Source: Stenotrophomonas africana (GTDB taxonomy: Bacteria; Pseudomonadota; Gammaproteobacteria; Xanthomonadales; Xanthomonadaceae). Taken from it: a DNA stretch of 64,000 nucleotides. The notes below the pieces were generated by a model. It saw only the letters and a program-made list of their open reading frames with translations. It was not told where the DNA came from and did no database searches. Below are positions 55,949-64,000 of the stretch, piece by piece. A program made the position numbers and the translations under genes. The DNA is taken from assembly GCF_013004645.1 (NCBI RefSeq), contig NZ_JABEME010000007.1, positions 124,001 through 188,000 of the forward strand, in the 5' to 3' direction. The stretch's first letter is position 1, and the number at the start of each line of letters is the position of its first letter.

Positions 55949-57775
55949 ATGCTCATTCCAGGCTTCACGGCGGGCGCGCAGGCGCCGGCCGAGCTGCATA
56001 CCCGTTGGTCGCCGTGGCGCGCGCTGCTGGGCGCCCTTGCGCCGCAGCAGCGCACCCGCACCGAGCCGGCGGCAACCGACCGCGCCGAACTTGAAGCCCA
56101 GGTCGCGGCGCTGCATCGCGTGCAGGCGGTCATCGAGTTCGCGCTCGACGGCACCATCTTGCAGGCCAATGACAATTTCCTGCAGGCGATGGGCTACCGG
56201 CTGGAGGAGATCCAGGGCAAACATCATTCCCTGTTCGTCGACCCCGAACAGGCGCGCAGCGCCGAATACCGCGACTTCTGGGCGCGCTTGGGGCGCGGCG
56301 AACATGACGCCGGACAGTACCGCCGCTTCGGCAAGGGGCAGCGCGAGATCTGGATCCAGGCCTCGTACAACCCGGTGCTGGACCGCCAGGGGCGGCCGTA
56401 CAAGGTGGTCAAGTTCGCCACCGACATCACTGCGCAGAAACTGCAGGCGGCCGATTCGGCCGGGCAGCTGGCCGCGATCGCCAAATCGCAGGCGGTGATC
56501 GAATTCAGCATGGATGGACGCATTCTCTCGGCCAACGAGAACTTCCTCACGGTCACCGGCTACAGCCTGGATGAAGTGCGCGGGCAGCATCATTCGCTGT
56601 TTGTCGAGCCGGATCACCGCAGCAGTGATGAGTATCGTCGCTTCTGGGAGAAACTCGGACGCGGCGAATACGATGCCGGCCAATATCGTCGCTTGGGCAA
56701 GGGCGGGCGCGAGGTATGGATCCAGGCCTCCTACAACCCCATCCTCGACCTCAACGGGAAGCCGTTCAAGGTCGTCAAATACGCGACCGACATCACCGCG
56801 CAGGTGCATGAGAACCAGGCCATGCAGCGCGCCGTTGCGCAGACCCGGGAAGTGGTGGCCGCTGCCAAGCAGGGCGATCTGACCCGGCGCATTGCGATGA
56901 CGGACAAGCAGGGCTCGATCGCGGAGCTGTGCGAGGGCGTGAACGCGCTGGTCGAGGCGATGGCCGCCATCATCGGCCAGATCAAGTTCGCTGCCGACAC
57001 CATTGCGGTGGGCGCGACCGAAATCGCGCAGGGCAACAGTGACCTTTCGCAGCGCACCGAGCAGCAGGCCGCCTCGCTGGAGGAGACCGCGGTGTCGATG
57101 AAGGGCCTGGCCGAGACCGTGCAGCGCACCGCCACCAACGCCCGCCAGGCCAGCCAGCTGGCCGGTGGCGCGGCCGATGTCGCTGCGCGTGGCGGCAGCG
57201 TGGTGCACGAGGTGGTCGAAACGATGGCGGTGATCAACGCGTCCTCGCGACGCATCGTCGACATCATCGGGGTGATCGATGGCATCGCCTTCCAGACCAA
57301 CATCCTGGCGCTGAACGCAGCGGTGGAAGCGGCACGTGCGGGCGAACATGGCCGTGGCTTCGCCGTGGTCGCCACCGAGATCCGCGAGCTGTCGCAGCGC
57401 TCGGCCAGCGCGGCCAAGGAGATCAAGCACCTGATCGACGAGTCGGTTGCCAATGTGGGGGCCGGCACTGCCCAGGTCGAGAGCGCGGGCCGCACCATGG
57501 ATGAAATCGTGACCAACGTCCGCCGGGTGAGCGACCTGATGACCGAGATCAGTACCGCCTCGCAGCAGCAGAGTGATGACATCCAGCAGATGAACCATGC
57601 GGTCGATCTGATCGACCAGGGAACCCAGCAGAACGCAGCGCTGGTCGAGGAGGCCTCGGCGGCGGCACGCAGCATGGAGGAACAGTCGGCGCAACTGCTG
57701 CACACCGTGGCGAGCTTCCGTGTGCAGGGCGGGGGCGGCCATCCGCATGGGGTGGCCGCGTTGCACGCGGTCTAG
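55949..57775 (+). CDS. cytosolic chemoreceptor with two tandem PAS domains, 608 aa
   Basis: A methyl-accepting chemotaxis protein without membrane helices. Two near-duplicate PAS domains follow a short N-terminus. They span residues about 55-170 ([40 protein letters not shown]) and about 180-290 ([40 protein letters not shown]). The signalling domain covers about 345-590 with the hairpin tip [20 protein letters not shown], needed to bind CheA and CheW. The PAS repeat resembles redox or oxygen sensors of the Aer2 type, but no heme ligand can be asserted. It converges with a diguanylate cyclase, overlapping by four bases. Confidence 0.93.
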   Translation: MLIPGFTAGAQAPAELHTRWSPWRALLGALAPQQRTRTEPAATDRAELEAQVAALHRVQAVIEFALDGTILQANDNFLQAMGYRLEEIQGKHHSLFVDPEQARSAEYRDFWARLGRGEHDAGQYRRFGKGQREIWIQASYNPVLDRQGRPYKVVKFATDITAQKLQAADSAGQLAAIAKSQAVIEFSMDGRILSANENFLTVTGYSLDEVRGQHHSLFVEPDHRSSDEYRRFWEKLGRGEYDAGQYRRLGKGGREVWIQASYNPILDLNGKPFKVVKYATDITAQVHENQAMQRAVAQTREVVAAAKQGDLTRRIAMTDKQGSIAELCEGVNALVEAMAAIIGQIKFAADTIAVGATEIAQGNSDLSQRTEQQAASLEETAVSMKGLAETVQRTATNARQASQLAGGAADVAARGGSVVHEVVETMAVINASSRRIVDIIGVIDGIAFQTNILALNAAVEAARAGEHGRGFAVVATEIRELSQRSASAAKEIKHLIDESVANVGAGTAQVESAGRTMDEIVTNVRRVSDLMTEISTASQQQSDDIQQMNHAVDLIDQGTQQNAALVEEASAAARSMEEQSAQLLHTVASFRVQGGGGHPHGVAALHAV

Positions 57776-59211
57776 GCGCGGCGTCCGGCAGTCGCGACCC
57801 CGGCCGCCTTGGCCGGGGCGGGCTGCACGCAGTTGCGGCCGGCGTGCTTGGCCCGGTACAGGGCCTGGTCGGCGCGGTCGACCAGATCATCCGGCTCGCG
57901 CTCGTCGCTGGCGGACTGCCAGGCGACGCCGACACTGATGGTCACGTGGCCGTCCGGGGCGGGCAACGCCGCGTATTCGACGGCAGCGCGCAGGCGCTCG
58001 CCCAGATCCAGCGCATGCGAGGTGTCGGATGAGGGCAGGGCGGCGATGAACTCCTCGCCGCCGTAGCGGGCCAGCAGGTCATCACCGCGCTGCAGGCAGC
58101 CGTCGAGGATCGCGGCAACGGCGCGCAGGCGGCGGTCGCCCTCAGGGTGACCGTAGGTGTCATTGAGCCGCTTGAAGTGATCGATGTCGATCATCAGCAC
58201 GGCCAGGCCCAGGCCCTGGCGGCGGGCGCGGCGGTGGGCCGCGCCAAGCGATTCATCGAAGCTGCGCCGGTTGCCCAGCCCGGTCAGCGGATCGCGCCGG
58301 GCCAGCGTTTCCAGCTCATCGCGCTGACGCTGGATCTCGGCCTGGCTCAGCACGCTGCGCAGCGCATAGCCGAGCAGGGCGCCGATGAATCCGATCGTGG
58401 CCAGGGTCGGCTGCAGGCGTGCGACCAGCAGCGCCACCATCATCAGCAGCAATGGCAGCATCAGTGGCACACCGGCGTCGACGATGCGGCGCAGGTTGGG
58501 CGATACCGGCGCTGCAGGGCGGCGGCGGTTGCTGCCTGCCATGATCGCCAGCAGTACGAACAGTCCGCTGATCAGCAGGTCCTGCCAGTTGCCGTCCGGC
58601 GCCTGCGGCTGGTAGGTGTTGATGTAGAAGGCCAGCAGGAAGTAACCCAGCGCGTAGATCGTCAGCGTCCGGAAAAAATCCCGGCGATCCGCATTGTCCT
58701 CAGCCAGGAAGCGGATCAGTGCGAAGCAGAACACCAGGCTGTTCTGCACGTTGCTCATGGTGTTCAAGCATTGCGTCCACAAGGCGGTGTTCAACGGAGC
58801 CATTGCCCGCGCATGCATGTAGTACAGCAACCACAGCAGCGCGATGATCCCGAAGTCCACTGCACGGATGTAGCGGTTCCCGCCCCCCGGGCTGGCAGCG
58901 ACGTAGATGAGTGGAATCCGGTAGAACACGTACAGGATCAACGATGAGGCGGTCATCTGCGCAGGGGAGAGGCCGGCCACGTTCCGGTACAGCAGGGCCA
59001 GCAATGCAAGCGCGAACAGGGCGACGGCGGCGCCCAGCGTCCGCCATTGGCAGGCGGCCTGGCTGCAGCGTGCGCGCCGCAGACAGGCCAATGCGGCCAG
59101 CAGCGGCGCGGAGATCAGCAGGAGGTAGGAGCCGACCGGGTCCTGGGGGCCGATCAAAGCGATGACAAGCGCGTGCACGACCAGAAAAAACAGTGCAGCA
59201 CGCAGCGTCAT
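57772..59211 (-). CDS. membrane-anchored diguanylate cyclase, 479 aa
   Basis: An integral-membrane c-di-GMP synthase. The first 300 residues contain seven or eight hydrophobic helices ([36 protein letters not shown] and others), an MHYT/MASE-like sensory array of unassigned type. The C-terminal GGDEF domain has [40 protein letters not shown] and the active-site GGEEF at 384-388, so activity is expected. The start at 59211 lies after GGGGGAA. Its stop overlaps the end of the chemoreceptor gene. Confidence 0.92.
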   Translation of the reverse strand: MTLRAALFFLVVHALVIALIGPQDPVGSYLLLISAPLLAALACLRRARCSQAACQWRTLGAAVALFALALLALLYRNVAGLSPAQMTASSLILYVFYRIPLIYVAASPGGGNRYIRAVDFGIIALLWLLYYMHARAMAPLNTALWTQCLNTMSNVQNSLVFCFALIRFLAEDNADRRDFFRTLTIYALGYFLLAFYINTYQPQAPDGNWQDLLISGLFVLLAIMAGSNRRRPAAPVSPNLRRIVDAGVPLMLPLLLMMVALLVARLQPTLATIGFIGALLGYALRSVLSQAEIQRQRDELETLARRDPLTGLGNRRSFDESLGAAHRRARRQGLGLAVLMIDIDHFKRLNDTYGHPEGDRRLRAVAAILDGCLQRGDDLLARYGGEEFIAALPSSDTSHALDLGERLRAAVEYAALPAPDGHVTISVGVAWQSASDEREPDDLVDRADQALYRAKHAGRNCVQPAPAKAAGVATAGRRA

Positions 59212-59325
59212 GCATTCCCCCGCCCACAGATACGGCGGGATCACGATAGGCAGATGTACCTGCGGCTGGCAAGAAAAGTGTGATGCGCATCGAATGCGAA
59301 CCTTGTCGAAAGTCGCAATTGTGTG

Positions 59326-59871
59326 TCAGGGGGATGACGTAGCCATGCCTTTGAGGTGGGCGTACATCCAAAAGTCACGGGGCTGTCCCCGTACCCGCCG
59401 GTAGGCGCTCAGGAGCCCTTCGCGCTGCATGCCCAGGCGTTCCAGCACGGCGATCGAGCGGACGTTGCTGTCCAGCACGGTCGCCTGGATACGGACCAGG
59501 GCGCGTGCGGAATGACCCCATTCAAGCACCGCGCGTGCCGCCTGCGTGGCCAATCCCTGTCCCTGCCAGTGGGGGTCGAGGTCATAGGCGAGCTCGCCGC
59601 GGCCATGCAGGAGGTCGATGCCGTTCAGGCCGAAGGTGCCGATCAGCCGGTCGCCTGAATCCACCAGTCCCCAGCGCTGGTCGGGGGACGTGGGCAGGTA
59701 ACCGGCGATCAGCTGGCGCAATGCGGCTTCCGGGACCTCGTTCCAGCTGGTGTGTTCGATCACGCCCGGTAGAGACAGGTAGCGGGACCATGCGGCCGCA
59801 TCATCCACCCGCAGGGCGCGCAGGCGTGCGGGCAGGGTGTCTGGAAGTGATGGCAGACGTGAGGCAGGCAT
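59326..59871 (-). CDS. GNAT family N-acetyltransferase, RimJ/RimL-like, 181 aa
   Basis: An acetyltransferase of the ribosomal-protein-acetylase type. LPARLRALRVDDAAAWSRYL opens the domain; RLIGTFGLNGIDLLHGRGEL and AYDLDPHWQGQGLATQAARA form the acetyl-CoA site (about residues 95-114). VLDSNVRSIAVLERLGMQRE and the ending RGQPRDFWMYAHLK are typical. ATG at 59871 (MPASRLPSLPD); a GTG at 59889 is an alternative. Substrate unknown. Confidence 0.88.
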   Translation of the reverse strand: MPASRLPSLPDTLPARLRALRVDDAAAWSRYLSLPGVIEHTSWNEVPEAALRQLIAGYLPTSPDQRWGLVDSGDRLIGTFGLNGIDLLHGRGELAYDLDPHWQGQGLATQAARAVLEWGHSARALVRIQATVLDSNVRSIAVLERLGMQREGLLSAYRRVRGQPRDFWMYAHLKGMATSSP

Positions 59872-59907
59872 GCCGGGCAGTGTGGCCACTCCGTGCCTGG
59901 AAAAGCA

Positions 59908-59934
59908 AAAGGCCAGGTCGGGGACCTGGCCTTT
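59908..59934 (-). terminator. terminator of tRNA-Leu
   Basis: AAAGGCCAGGT and ACCTGGCCTTT form an 11-bp stem with a 5-base loop. On the minus strand it is eight bases after the tRNA and is followed by TTTTGCTTTTCC, a T-rich tail. Confidence 0.8.
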
Positions 59935-59941
59935 GATGCTG

Positions 59942-60027
59942 TGGTGCCGGTGAAAGGACTCGAACCTTCATGGGGTCACCCCCGGCTGATTTTGAGTCAG
60001 CTGCGTATACCATTCCGCCACACCGGC
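59942..60027 (-). tRNA. tRNA-Leu (anticodon CAA)
   Basis: An 86-base class II tRNA including an encoded CCA. The acceptor GCCGGTG pairs with CACCGGC, the T-arm carries GGTTCGAGTCC, and the anticodon stem-loop is GCTGA-CTCAAAA-TCAGC, giving anticodon CAA. The long variable arm (around GGGGGTGACCCC) is as expected for leucine tRNAs. Followed by a terminator. Confidence 0.93.
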
Positions 60028-60159
60028 AGGCAGCGTGCGAGTGTAACCGAGGTCGGCAGGGCTTTCATAGAGGCAAGGCCGATCGGGGCGCTTCCTGTCG
60101 GCATCGGCTCTGTGATGGCTATACTGCGGCGGCTTGAATGCCTCCAGGAGCGGTAGCCG

Positions 60160-60540
60160 ATGACAGTGTTGCAGGACCTGAGGGTGCTGGTGGTCGAGAA
60201 CGACGAGATGAGTGCCGCACTGCTGCAGATGCAGCTGGTGCATGCCGGCGCGACCGTGGTCGGGTTGGCGGCGAGCGTGGATGAGGCACTGCGCCTGTTG
60301 AAGGAAAGCTCTCCAGACGTGGCTCTGCTCGATTACCGCTTGGCCCGGAACGAGACCAGTGAGCCGGTGGCTGCCGCGTTGTCGGCACGCGGTGTGCCGT
60401 TCGTACTGGCGACCGGGATGCTGGCCGAGCAGTTGCCGGCGTCGATGCTGACCGGCGTGCTGCTGGTCAAGCCGTACCTGTCGGCGGATCTGTGCCAGGC
60501 GCTGGTGCGTGCCGTGGGGCGCTCCCCGGCCAAGGCCTGA
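60160..60540 (+). CDS. stand-alone response-regulator receiver protein, 126 aa
   Basis: A single-domain receiver. The acidic cluster END (residues 13-15), phosphoacceptor Asp58 (VALLDYRLARNE), Thr85 (FVLATGM) and Lys104 (LLVKPY) are all present, so phosphorylation is possible. No output domain. No histidine kinase gene is adjacent, so the partner is unknown. Confidence 0.88.
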   Translation: MTVLQDLRVLVVENDEMSAALLQMQLVHAGATVVGLAASVDEALRLLKESSPDVALLDYRLARNETSEPVAAALSARGVPFVLATGMLAEQLPASMLTGVLLVKPYLSADLCQALVRAVGRSPAKA

Positions 60541-60550
60541 GACCTGCGTT

Positions 60551-61507
60551 TCAGCCTGCTTCCTCGTACACGTAGCGGATGTCCTCACGGTCGTCGAGGA
60601 TCCGGTACTGCCGGGCCAGGTCATCCGGATCGGGATTGAGCCAGGCGTTCAGGTGCTCCCTGCGGATCGGCACGACGCCGCGGTCGTGGCCTGCAGCGGC
60701 GACGTCGTGTGGAGGCGTGTCGGTGATCGTGGCGAATGACAGCAGGCGACCTTCCGGGCCCTCCCATTCCGCCCACAGGCAGGCCAGCAGCAGGTCGCGC
60801 TGTGGATCGGGGCGGAACTCCAGCACCACGTCATCCTCCTTCTCGCCGGCGTCGAGCGTGCGCCCGGCGATGGCGTGGCGGGGTACGTGTTCGTAGAACG
60901 CCTGCACCACCACCACGCCATGGCGCAGGCCGAACGCGCCGCGCCAATAGCCTTCCAGGCTGTCGCGCCGCGCGTTGTAGGTACCCGGATAAAGCACGTC
61001 GTTGCGCGCGGGCTTGTCCGGCAGCCGGCACTGGTAGCGCATCGGCTTGATCACGCGCTTGCCGTTCTCGCTGACCATCACCGGTGCGTAGGTGCCTGGG
61101 AAGATGCGGTTGTCGCGTGGCAGCAGCTGTACCCGGTGCAGGTCTTCCAGGCGGGACTGCGCGCGCTCGATGCGATTGCCGGCCACGCGCAGGTCGTTGC
61201 GTGCCTTCTGGGTGGGGCGGGTCGCCAGGGTGGCGTTGGCGATATCGCGCCGCTCGCGTTGGCGCGACAGCTCCGCCTCGAGATCGTGGCGTTCCTGCGC
61301 ATGCCATTGCTGGATCTTTGCAACGATGTCACGGCCGTGCTCGGTGCGCGCAGCGGCAAAGCCGTCGTCCATGGCCTTGGGCGTCTTCGGGCGCTTCTTG
61401 CCGGGATCGTGTGCGTACAGCTCCGCGAATTCTTCCAACGACAGGATGGCGCCGAACTCGCGGACCAGCTTGGCGTAGTCGGCGCGGATCAGGGCGGAAT
61501 AGCACAT
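60551..61507 (-). CDS. SOS response-associated peptidase family protein (YedK/HMCES), enlarged, 318 aa
   Basis: A DNA-protein crosslink sensor that attaches to abasic sites in single-stranded DNA through its N-terminal cysteine. Cys2 is in place (MCYSALIRAD). The conserved blocks KRVIKPMRYQCRLP, YNARRDSLEGYWRGAFGLRH and VVVVQAFYEH are visible, with active-site Glu in FYEH and a late histidine (IRREHLNAWL). An insertion of about 90 residues between residue 15 and the core, largely coiled coil (ELSRQRERRDIANATL, RIERAQSRLEDLH), makes it much longer than the usual 220-230. Confidence 0.88.
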   Translation of the reverse strand: MCYSALIRADYAKLVREFGAILSLEEFAELYAHDPGKKRPKTPKAMDDGFAAARTEHGRDIVAKIQQWHAQERHDLEAELSRQRERRDIANATLATRPTQKARNDLRVAGNRIERAQSRLEDLHRVQLLPRDNRIFPGTYAPVMVSENGKRVIKPMRYQCRLPDKPARNDVLYPGTYNARRDSLEGYWRGAFGLRHGVVVVQAFYEHVPRHAIAGRTLDAGEKEDDVVLEFRPDPQRDLLLACLWAEWEGPEGRLLSFATITDTPPHDVAAAGHDRGVVPIRREHLNAWLNPDPDDLARQYRILDDREDIRYVYEEAG

Positions 61508-61584
61508 GGATGTTCTGCCGGCATGGGTCGCAGCGGCTGCGACGTGGATGCGGCAGGATAGCCCGACCTACAGGGAGATACTGC

Positions 61585-62001
61585 ATGAACAATTCCATCG
61601 CCTGCCAATTCCGCGAGGGCGTGCCCACGGTCGAGGACTACTGCCAGCTGCGTGTACTGGCGGGCCTCAGCGCCAAGAGCCAGGAGGCGGCAACGCGCGC
61701 ACTGCCCAACACGCTGTTTGGTGTCTGTGCGTACCAGGGCAGCGAGCTGGTGGCGATGGGGCGCATCGTGGGTGATGGCGGTTGCCACCTGCAGGTCTGC
61801 GATATCGCCGTGCTGCCACGGCTGCAGGGGCAGGGGCTGGGCAAGGAGGTGATGCGCCGCCTGGATGGCTGGATGCAGGCGAACTTGCCGCCGTCGGCAT
61901 ACGTCAGCCTGCTCGCCGATGGTGAAGCGCATCGTTTGTACGCGCAGTTTGGTTTCGCGCCCACCGCGCCGGCATCGATCGGAATGTATCGCCGGTTCTG
62001 A
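61585..62001 (+). CDS. GNAT family N-acetyltransferase, 138 aa
   Basis: A small GNAT enzyme. SELVAMGRIVGDGGCHLQVC and DIAVLPRLQGQGLGKEVMRR (acetyl-CoA loop, about residues 74-93) are followed by YVSLLADGEAHRLYAQFGF, a pattern shared with short polyamine or aminoglycoside-type acetyltransferases. A GGGAG site precedes the ATG. Substrate unknown. It is divergent from the YedK gene. Confidence 0.88.
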   Translation: MNNSIACQFREGVPTVEDYCQLRVLAGLSAKSQEAATRALPNTLFGVCAYQGSELVAMGRIVGDGGCHLQVCDIAVLPRLQGQGLGKEVMRRLDGWMQANLPPSAYVSLLADGEAHRLYAQFGFAPTAPASIGMYRRF

Positions 62002-62023
62002 GGTGTGGCCGAGGTGAGGCCAT

Positions 62024-62077
62024 CCATGCATGGCGCGGATCTACTGCAGGAGCCCGGTAGATCCATGCCATGCATGG
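62024..62077. repeat. inverted pair of REP units
   Basis: CCATGCATGGCGCGGATCTA followed by C (62024-62044) and GTAGATCCATGCCATGCATG followed by G (62057-62077) are near-complementary arms with a short loop. They end in CTAC and GTAG, as in SMAG dimers, though here the heads face inward. Confidence 0.65.
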
Positions 62078-62112
62078 ATAGGACGGTTTGACGGCAGATC
62101 GCAGGCAAAGAA

Positions 62113-62136
62113 AAACCCCGGCCGAAGCCGGGGTTT
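62113..62136 (-). terminator. terminator of the distal tRNA transcript
   Basis: AAACCCCGGC and GCCGGGGTTT form a perfect 10-bp stem with loop CGAA. On the minus strand it lies eight bases after the last tRNA-Glu and is followed by TTTCTTTG (with the preceding T's, TTTTTCTTTG). Confidence 0.85.
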
Positions 62137-62144
62137 CAAATAAT

Positions 62145-62220
62145 TGGCGTCCCCACGGGGATTCGAACCCCGGTCGCCACCGTGAAAGGGTGATGTCCTA
62201 GGCCTCTAGACGATGGGGAC
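62145..62220 (-). tRNA. tRNA-Glu (anticodon UUC), copy 3 in transcript order
   Basis: A 76-base tRNA with encoded CCA. The acceptor GTCCCCA pairs with TGGGGAC, D-arm TCTAGAGGCCTAGGA, anticodon loop CTTTCAC giving TTC, T-arm GGGGTTCGAATCCCC. Identical to the copies at 62389 and 62774. Confidence 0.95.
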
Positions 62221-62267
62221 GCACGAAAACTTCAAGTTGTAGATGCTTCGACGGCCTAATGTCGAAG

Positions 62268-62343
62268 TGGTGGAGCCAAGCGGGATCGAACCGCTGACCT
62301 CCTGCATGCCATGCAGGCGCTCTCCCAGCTGAGCTATGGCCCC
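62268..62343 (-). tRNA. tRNA-Ala (anticodon GGC), copy 3 in transcript order
   Basis: A 76-base tRNA with encoded CCA. It begins GGGGCCATAGCTCAGCTGGG, the anticodon stem-loop CCTGC-ATGGCAT-GCAGG gives anticodon GGC, and the T-arm is AGCGGTTCGATCCCGCT. Identical to the other two Ala copies. Confidence 0.95.
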
Positions 62344-62388
62344 ATGAAACTCCGGATGATCTGCCGGGAGCAGAGTCCGTTTTGAAAC

Positions 62389-62464
62389 TGGCGTCCCCAC
62401 GGGGATTCGAACCCCGGTCGCCACCGTGAAAGGGTGATGTCCTAGGCCTCTAGACGATGGGGAC
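62389..62464 (-). tRNA. tRNA-Glu (anticodon UUC), copy 2
   Basis: The second identical tRNA-Glu. Its 5' flank (spacer GTGGAG... TTCGACGGCCTAATGTCGAA) is almost the same as that of the 62145 copy, showing that the Ala-Glu pair and spacer were duplicated together. Confidence 0.95.
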
Positions 62465-62513
62465 GCACGAAAAACTTCAAGTTGTAGAACCTTCGACGGC
62501 CTAATGTCGAAAG

Positions 62514-62589
62514 TGGTGGAGCCAAGCGGGATCGAACCGCTGACCTCCTGCATGCCATGCAGGCGCTCTCCCAGCTGAGCTATGGCCCC
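62514..62589 (-). tRNA. tRNA-Ala (anticodon GGC), copy 2
   Basis: Identical to the tRNA-Ala copies at 62268 and 62904. It begins a transcript that probably reads Ala-Glu-Ala-Glu to the terminator at 62113, because a terminator at 62735 separates it from the upstream pair. Confidence 0.95.
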
Positions 62590-62734
62590 GTGTTACCGAG
62601 CCGCCTATCATACCTGCGCGTTCACGTTTGTGGAAGTCTTTTTTGAACTTTTTTCGTTCCGGTTCAACCGCAACCACGAGGGCAGGGGAACCGCAACGCC
62701 ACAAGCTGAATGCCGGTAGGCGGTGAACAAAAAA

Positions 62735-62755
62735 GACCCGGTTATCGGCCGGGTC
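62735..62755 (-). terminator. terminator after the first Ala-Glu pair
   Basis: GACCCGG and CCGGGTC form a 7-bp stem (GACCCGG CCGATAA CCGGGTC when read on the minus strand), followed by TTTTTTG. It ends the transcript of the tRNA pair at 62774-62979. Confidence 0.8.
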
Positions 62756-62773
62756 CTCGTTGTTCGTGATGAG

Positions 62774-62849
62774 TGGCGTCCCCACGGGGATTCGAACCCC
62801 GGTCGCCACCGTGAAAGGGTGATGTCCTAGGCCTCTAGACGATGGGGAC
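62774..62849 (-). tRNA. tRNA-Glu (anticodon UUC), copy 1
   Basis: Same sequence as the other tRNA-Glu copies; anticodon loop CTTTCAC. It is followed by its own terminator, unlike the pair structure of copies 2 and 3. Confidence 0.95.
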
Positions 62850-62903
62850 GCAATTCTCATCAATGTTCTTTAGCGACCTTTCGACGGCCTAATGCCGAAA
62901 GAT

Positions 62904-62979
62904 TGGTGGAGCCAAGCGGGATCGAACCGCTGACCTCCTGCATGCCATGCAGGCGCTCTCCCAGCTGAGCTATGGCCCC
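62904..62979 (-). tRNA. tRNA-Ala (anticodon GGC), copy 1
   Basis: First tRNA of the cluster in the direction of transcription. Same sequence as the other Ala copies. The preceding 100 bases (to 63082) are AT-richer and presumably hold the promoter. Confidence 0.95.
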
Positions 62980-63082
62980 ACGTCGCTGAGGAGCGAAATA
63001 ATAGCCTTGCCCCAGGGGGTTGGCAAGCATTTGTTGCACTTTTCTTCACGTGCGCCGCAACGCCGTTATCGGTCGTCCATGC

Positions 63083-63481
63083 TTATGCATTGTCGTCGGT
63101 CAGTGCCGCCAGAATCGGGCACTGGTCCAGCGAGCCGTGGCCGGGACAGGCGTCGACCAGCTGTGACAGCGCGGCGTGCATGCGCTGCAGCTCGGCCATC
63201 CGTTGCGCGATGTCCTGCAGGCGGGCCTGCGCAGTGTCGCGCACGCTGCCCATGTCCTGCTGATGGCGATCGCTGAGTGCGAGCAGTTCGCCGATTTCCT
63301 CCAGGCTGAAGCCCAGCGCCTTGGCACGGCGGATGAAGCGCAGCCGGCGCAGGTCCGGCTCACCGAAGATGCGGTAGCCCCCGGCCGAGCGGGCCGCTGT
63401 CGGCAGCAGCTGCTGCCGCTCGTAGTAGCGCACCGTGTCGATCGGCACGCCCGCCTGGCGGGCCAGTTGTCCAATGTTCAT
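63083..63481 (-). CDS. MerR family regulator, metal-sensing type, 132 aa
   Basis: Winged helix-turn-helix MNIGQLARQAGVPIDTVRYY followed by ERQQLL and GGYRIFGEPDLRRLRFIRRA, typical of the CueR/ZntR/CadR branch. The dimer helix is RHQQDMGSVRDTAQARLQDI, and the C-terminal loop CPGHGSLDQCPIL supplies two cysteines (CX8C) and a histidine for metal binding. Loop length is nearer to the divalent-metal sensors than to the CX7C of CueR; the metal is not certain. A MerR-type dyad lies just upstream at 63509, so it probably regulates itself. Confidence 0.88.
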   Translation of the reverse strand: MNIGQLARQAGVPIDTVRYYERQQLLPTAARSAGGYRIFGEPDLRRLRFIRRAKALGFSLEEIGELLALSDRHQQDMGSVRDTAQARLQDIAQRMAELQRMHAALSQLVDACPGHGSLDQCPILAALTDDNA

Positions 63482-63508
63482 CGCGGATTCCTGCGGATGC
63501 TGTGGCCA

Positions 63509-63544
63509 TTGTGAAGCCTTGAGTCTGGTCGAGGGTCAAGGCTT
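63509..63544 (-). promoter_or_regulatory. MerR-type promoter/operator
   Basis: A perfect 9-bp inverted repeat, AAGCCTTGA (63514-63522) and TCAAGGCTT (63536-63544). On the minus strand TTGACC (63539-63534) and TCACAA (63514-63509) could be -35 and -10 with a 19-bp spacer, the MerR hallmark. It lies 28 bases before the regulator gene, and no metal-transport gene is adjacent. Confidence 0.6.
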
Positions 63545-63666
63545 TGCGCCGATGTGCGCATTCAGCGCACTTTGCAACTTTCTTCATAGCCCTGCCGTTG
63601 GACCAGTTCCTACCCTTCGCCTGAACCGGCCATTCAATGGCCTGCAACGAACCGAGGAGGTGGTCA

Positions 63667-64000
63667 GTGGATGGAATCAGGAACGAAGGATTCGTCGAGG
63701 TCGCGGTGGTCGAGTACCCGGGAGGCGACCCGTCCGCGGCATCGGTGCTGGCGGAAATGGCCCACGTCGCCAATCGCCTCGCCCAGCAGCAGCGCCGACC
63801 GTTCAAGCGCGTACTGGTTACGCGCTGGATCGTACCGGCCAGCCAGACCGGCGTGCATCGCATTGCCGGTGCGGAAATGCTCGAAGCCGCCATTCCTGCG
63901 GTGATCGCGGTTCCCGGCCAGATCAGTCCCGGAACCTGCCTGCGTGCCGAAGAAGTCCTGCTGGACTGGCTGCGTGCCCACTACGACGGTGGCAGCCTGC
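63667..64000 (+). CDS. N-terminal part of a DJ-1/PfpI-type (GlxA-like) protein, cut by the window edge
   Basis: A GTG start at 63667 with AGGAGG six to seven bases upstream opens a frame that runs to the end of the window (111 codons). The sequence (VEVAVVEYPGGDPSAASVLA, EMAHVANRLAQQQRRPFKRV, AIPAVIAVPGQISPGTCLRA) has the strand-helix pattern of the DJ-1/glutamine-amidotransferase-like sensor domain found in GlxA/FtrA-type AraC regulators. The AraC DNA-binding half, if present, lies outside the window. Identification is tentative. Confidence 0.55.
   Translation, partial: MDGIRNEGFVEVAVVEYPGGDPSAASVLAEMAHVANRLAQQQRRPFKRVLVTRWIVPASQTGVHRIAGAEMLEAAIPAVIAVPGQISPGTCLRAEEVLLDWLRAHYDGGSL

Noticed and set aside
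59942..60027. Integration (att) site at tRNA-Leu
   Set aside because: No repeat of the tRNA 3' end and no integrase gene was seen in the window.
62145..62979. CRISPR-like regularly spaced repeats
   Set aside because: The repeated units are 76-base tRNA genes that fold as cloverleaves; spacers are unequal and themselves repeated. No CRISPR array or cas gene is present in the window.

Overview
The window looks like a chromosomal piece of a Stenotrophomonas, most likely the S. maltophilia complex. It is GC-rich, with strongly biased codon use. It carries many GTAG/CTAC-capped palindromic REP elements of the SMAG type described for that species. Its VirB/VirD4 locus has the Xanthomonadales gene order virD4-virB7-8-9-10-11-1-2-3-4-5-6.

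Layout. 1-5.5 kb: small envelope proteins, an old-yellow-enzyme reductase divergent from its MerR regulator, an MFS exporter and an HD-domain protein. 5.5-18.6 kb: a complete antibacterial type IV secretion system (X-T4SS); all twelve VirB/D4 subunits are present and appear intact. 18.6-22.7 kb: a visibly less GC-rich block of about seven tandem DUF4189 paralogues, starting 14 bases after virB6. Only two copies are intact; the others are frameshifted, nonsense-interrupted or truncated. 23.0-28.7 kb: T4SS cargo. A GH19 muramidase-like effector with its XAC2610-like immunity protein is followed by an unknown Ala/Pro-rich secreted protein. Then comes a class-3 lipase effector with two tandem lipoprotein immunity paralogues. 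Both effectors end in the conserved XVIPCD secretion domain that binds VirD4.

29-42.8 kb: ordinary chromosome, with GNAT acetyltransferases, an HxlR-regulated quinone-type reductase, tadA, orn, EcsC, a second OYE, MscS, the divergent pair ppsA/ppsR, a DUF1249 protein, a Nudix hydrolase and a DUF2239/MATE pair. 43.8-46.6 kb: pssA followed by a class III polyhydroxyalkanoate synthase operon (phaE-phaC). 46.6-48.6 kb: small envelope genes and a 406-bp noncoding fold-back element. 48.8-60.5 kb: tex, two diguanylate cyclases, a cytosolic PAS chemoreceptor, a response regulator and acetyltransferases. 60.5-64 kb: a YedK-type DNA-protein crosslink protein, tRNA-Leu(CAA) just upstream, three tRNA-Ala(GGC)/tRNA-Glu(UUC) pairs, a metal-type MerR regulator and the start of a DJ-1/PfpI-type gene that runs off the right edge.

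How it fits together: the T4SS injects effectors into competing bacteria and the adjacent lipoproteins protect the producer. The best candidate for something undescribed is the decaying DUF4189 array sitting between the machine and its effectors. It resembles an expanding and eroding immunity or accessory array, but its function cannot be read from sequence alone.
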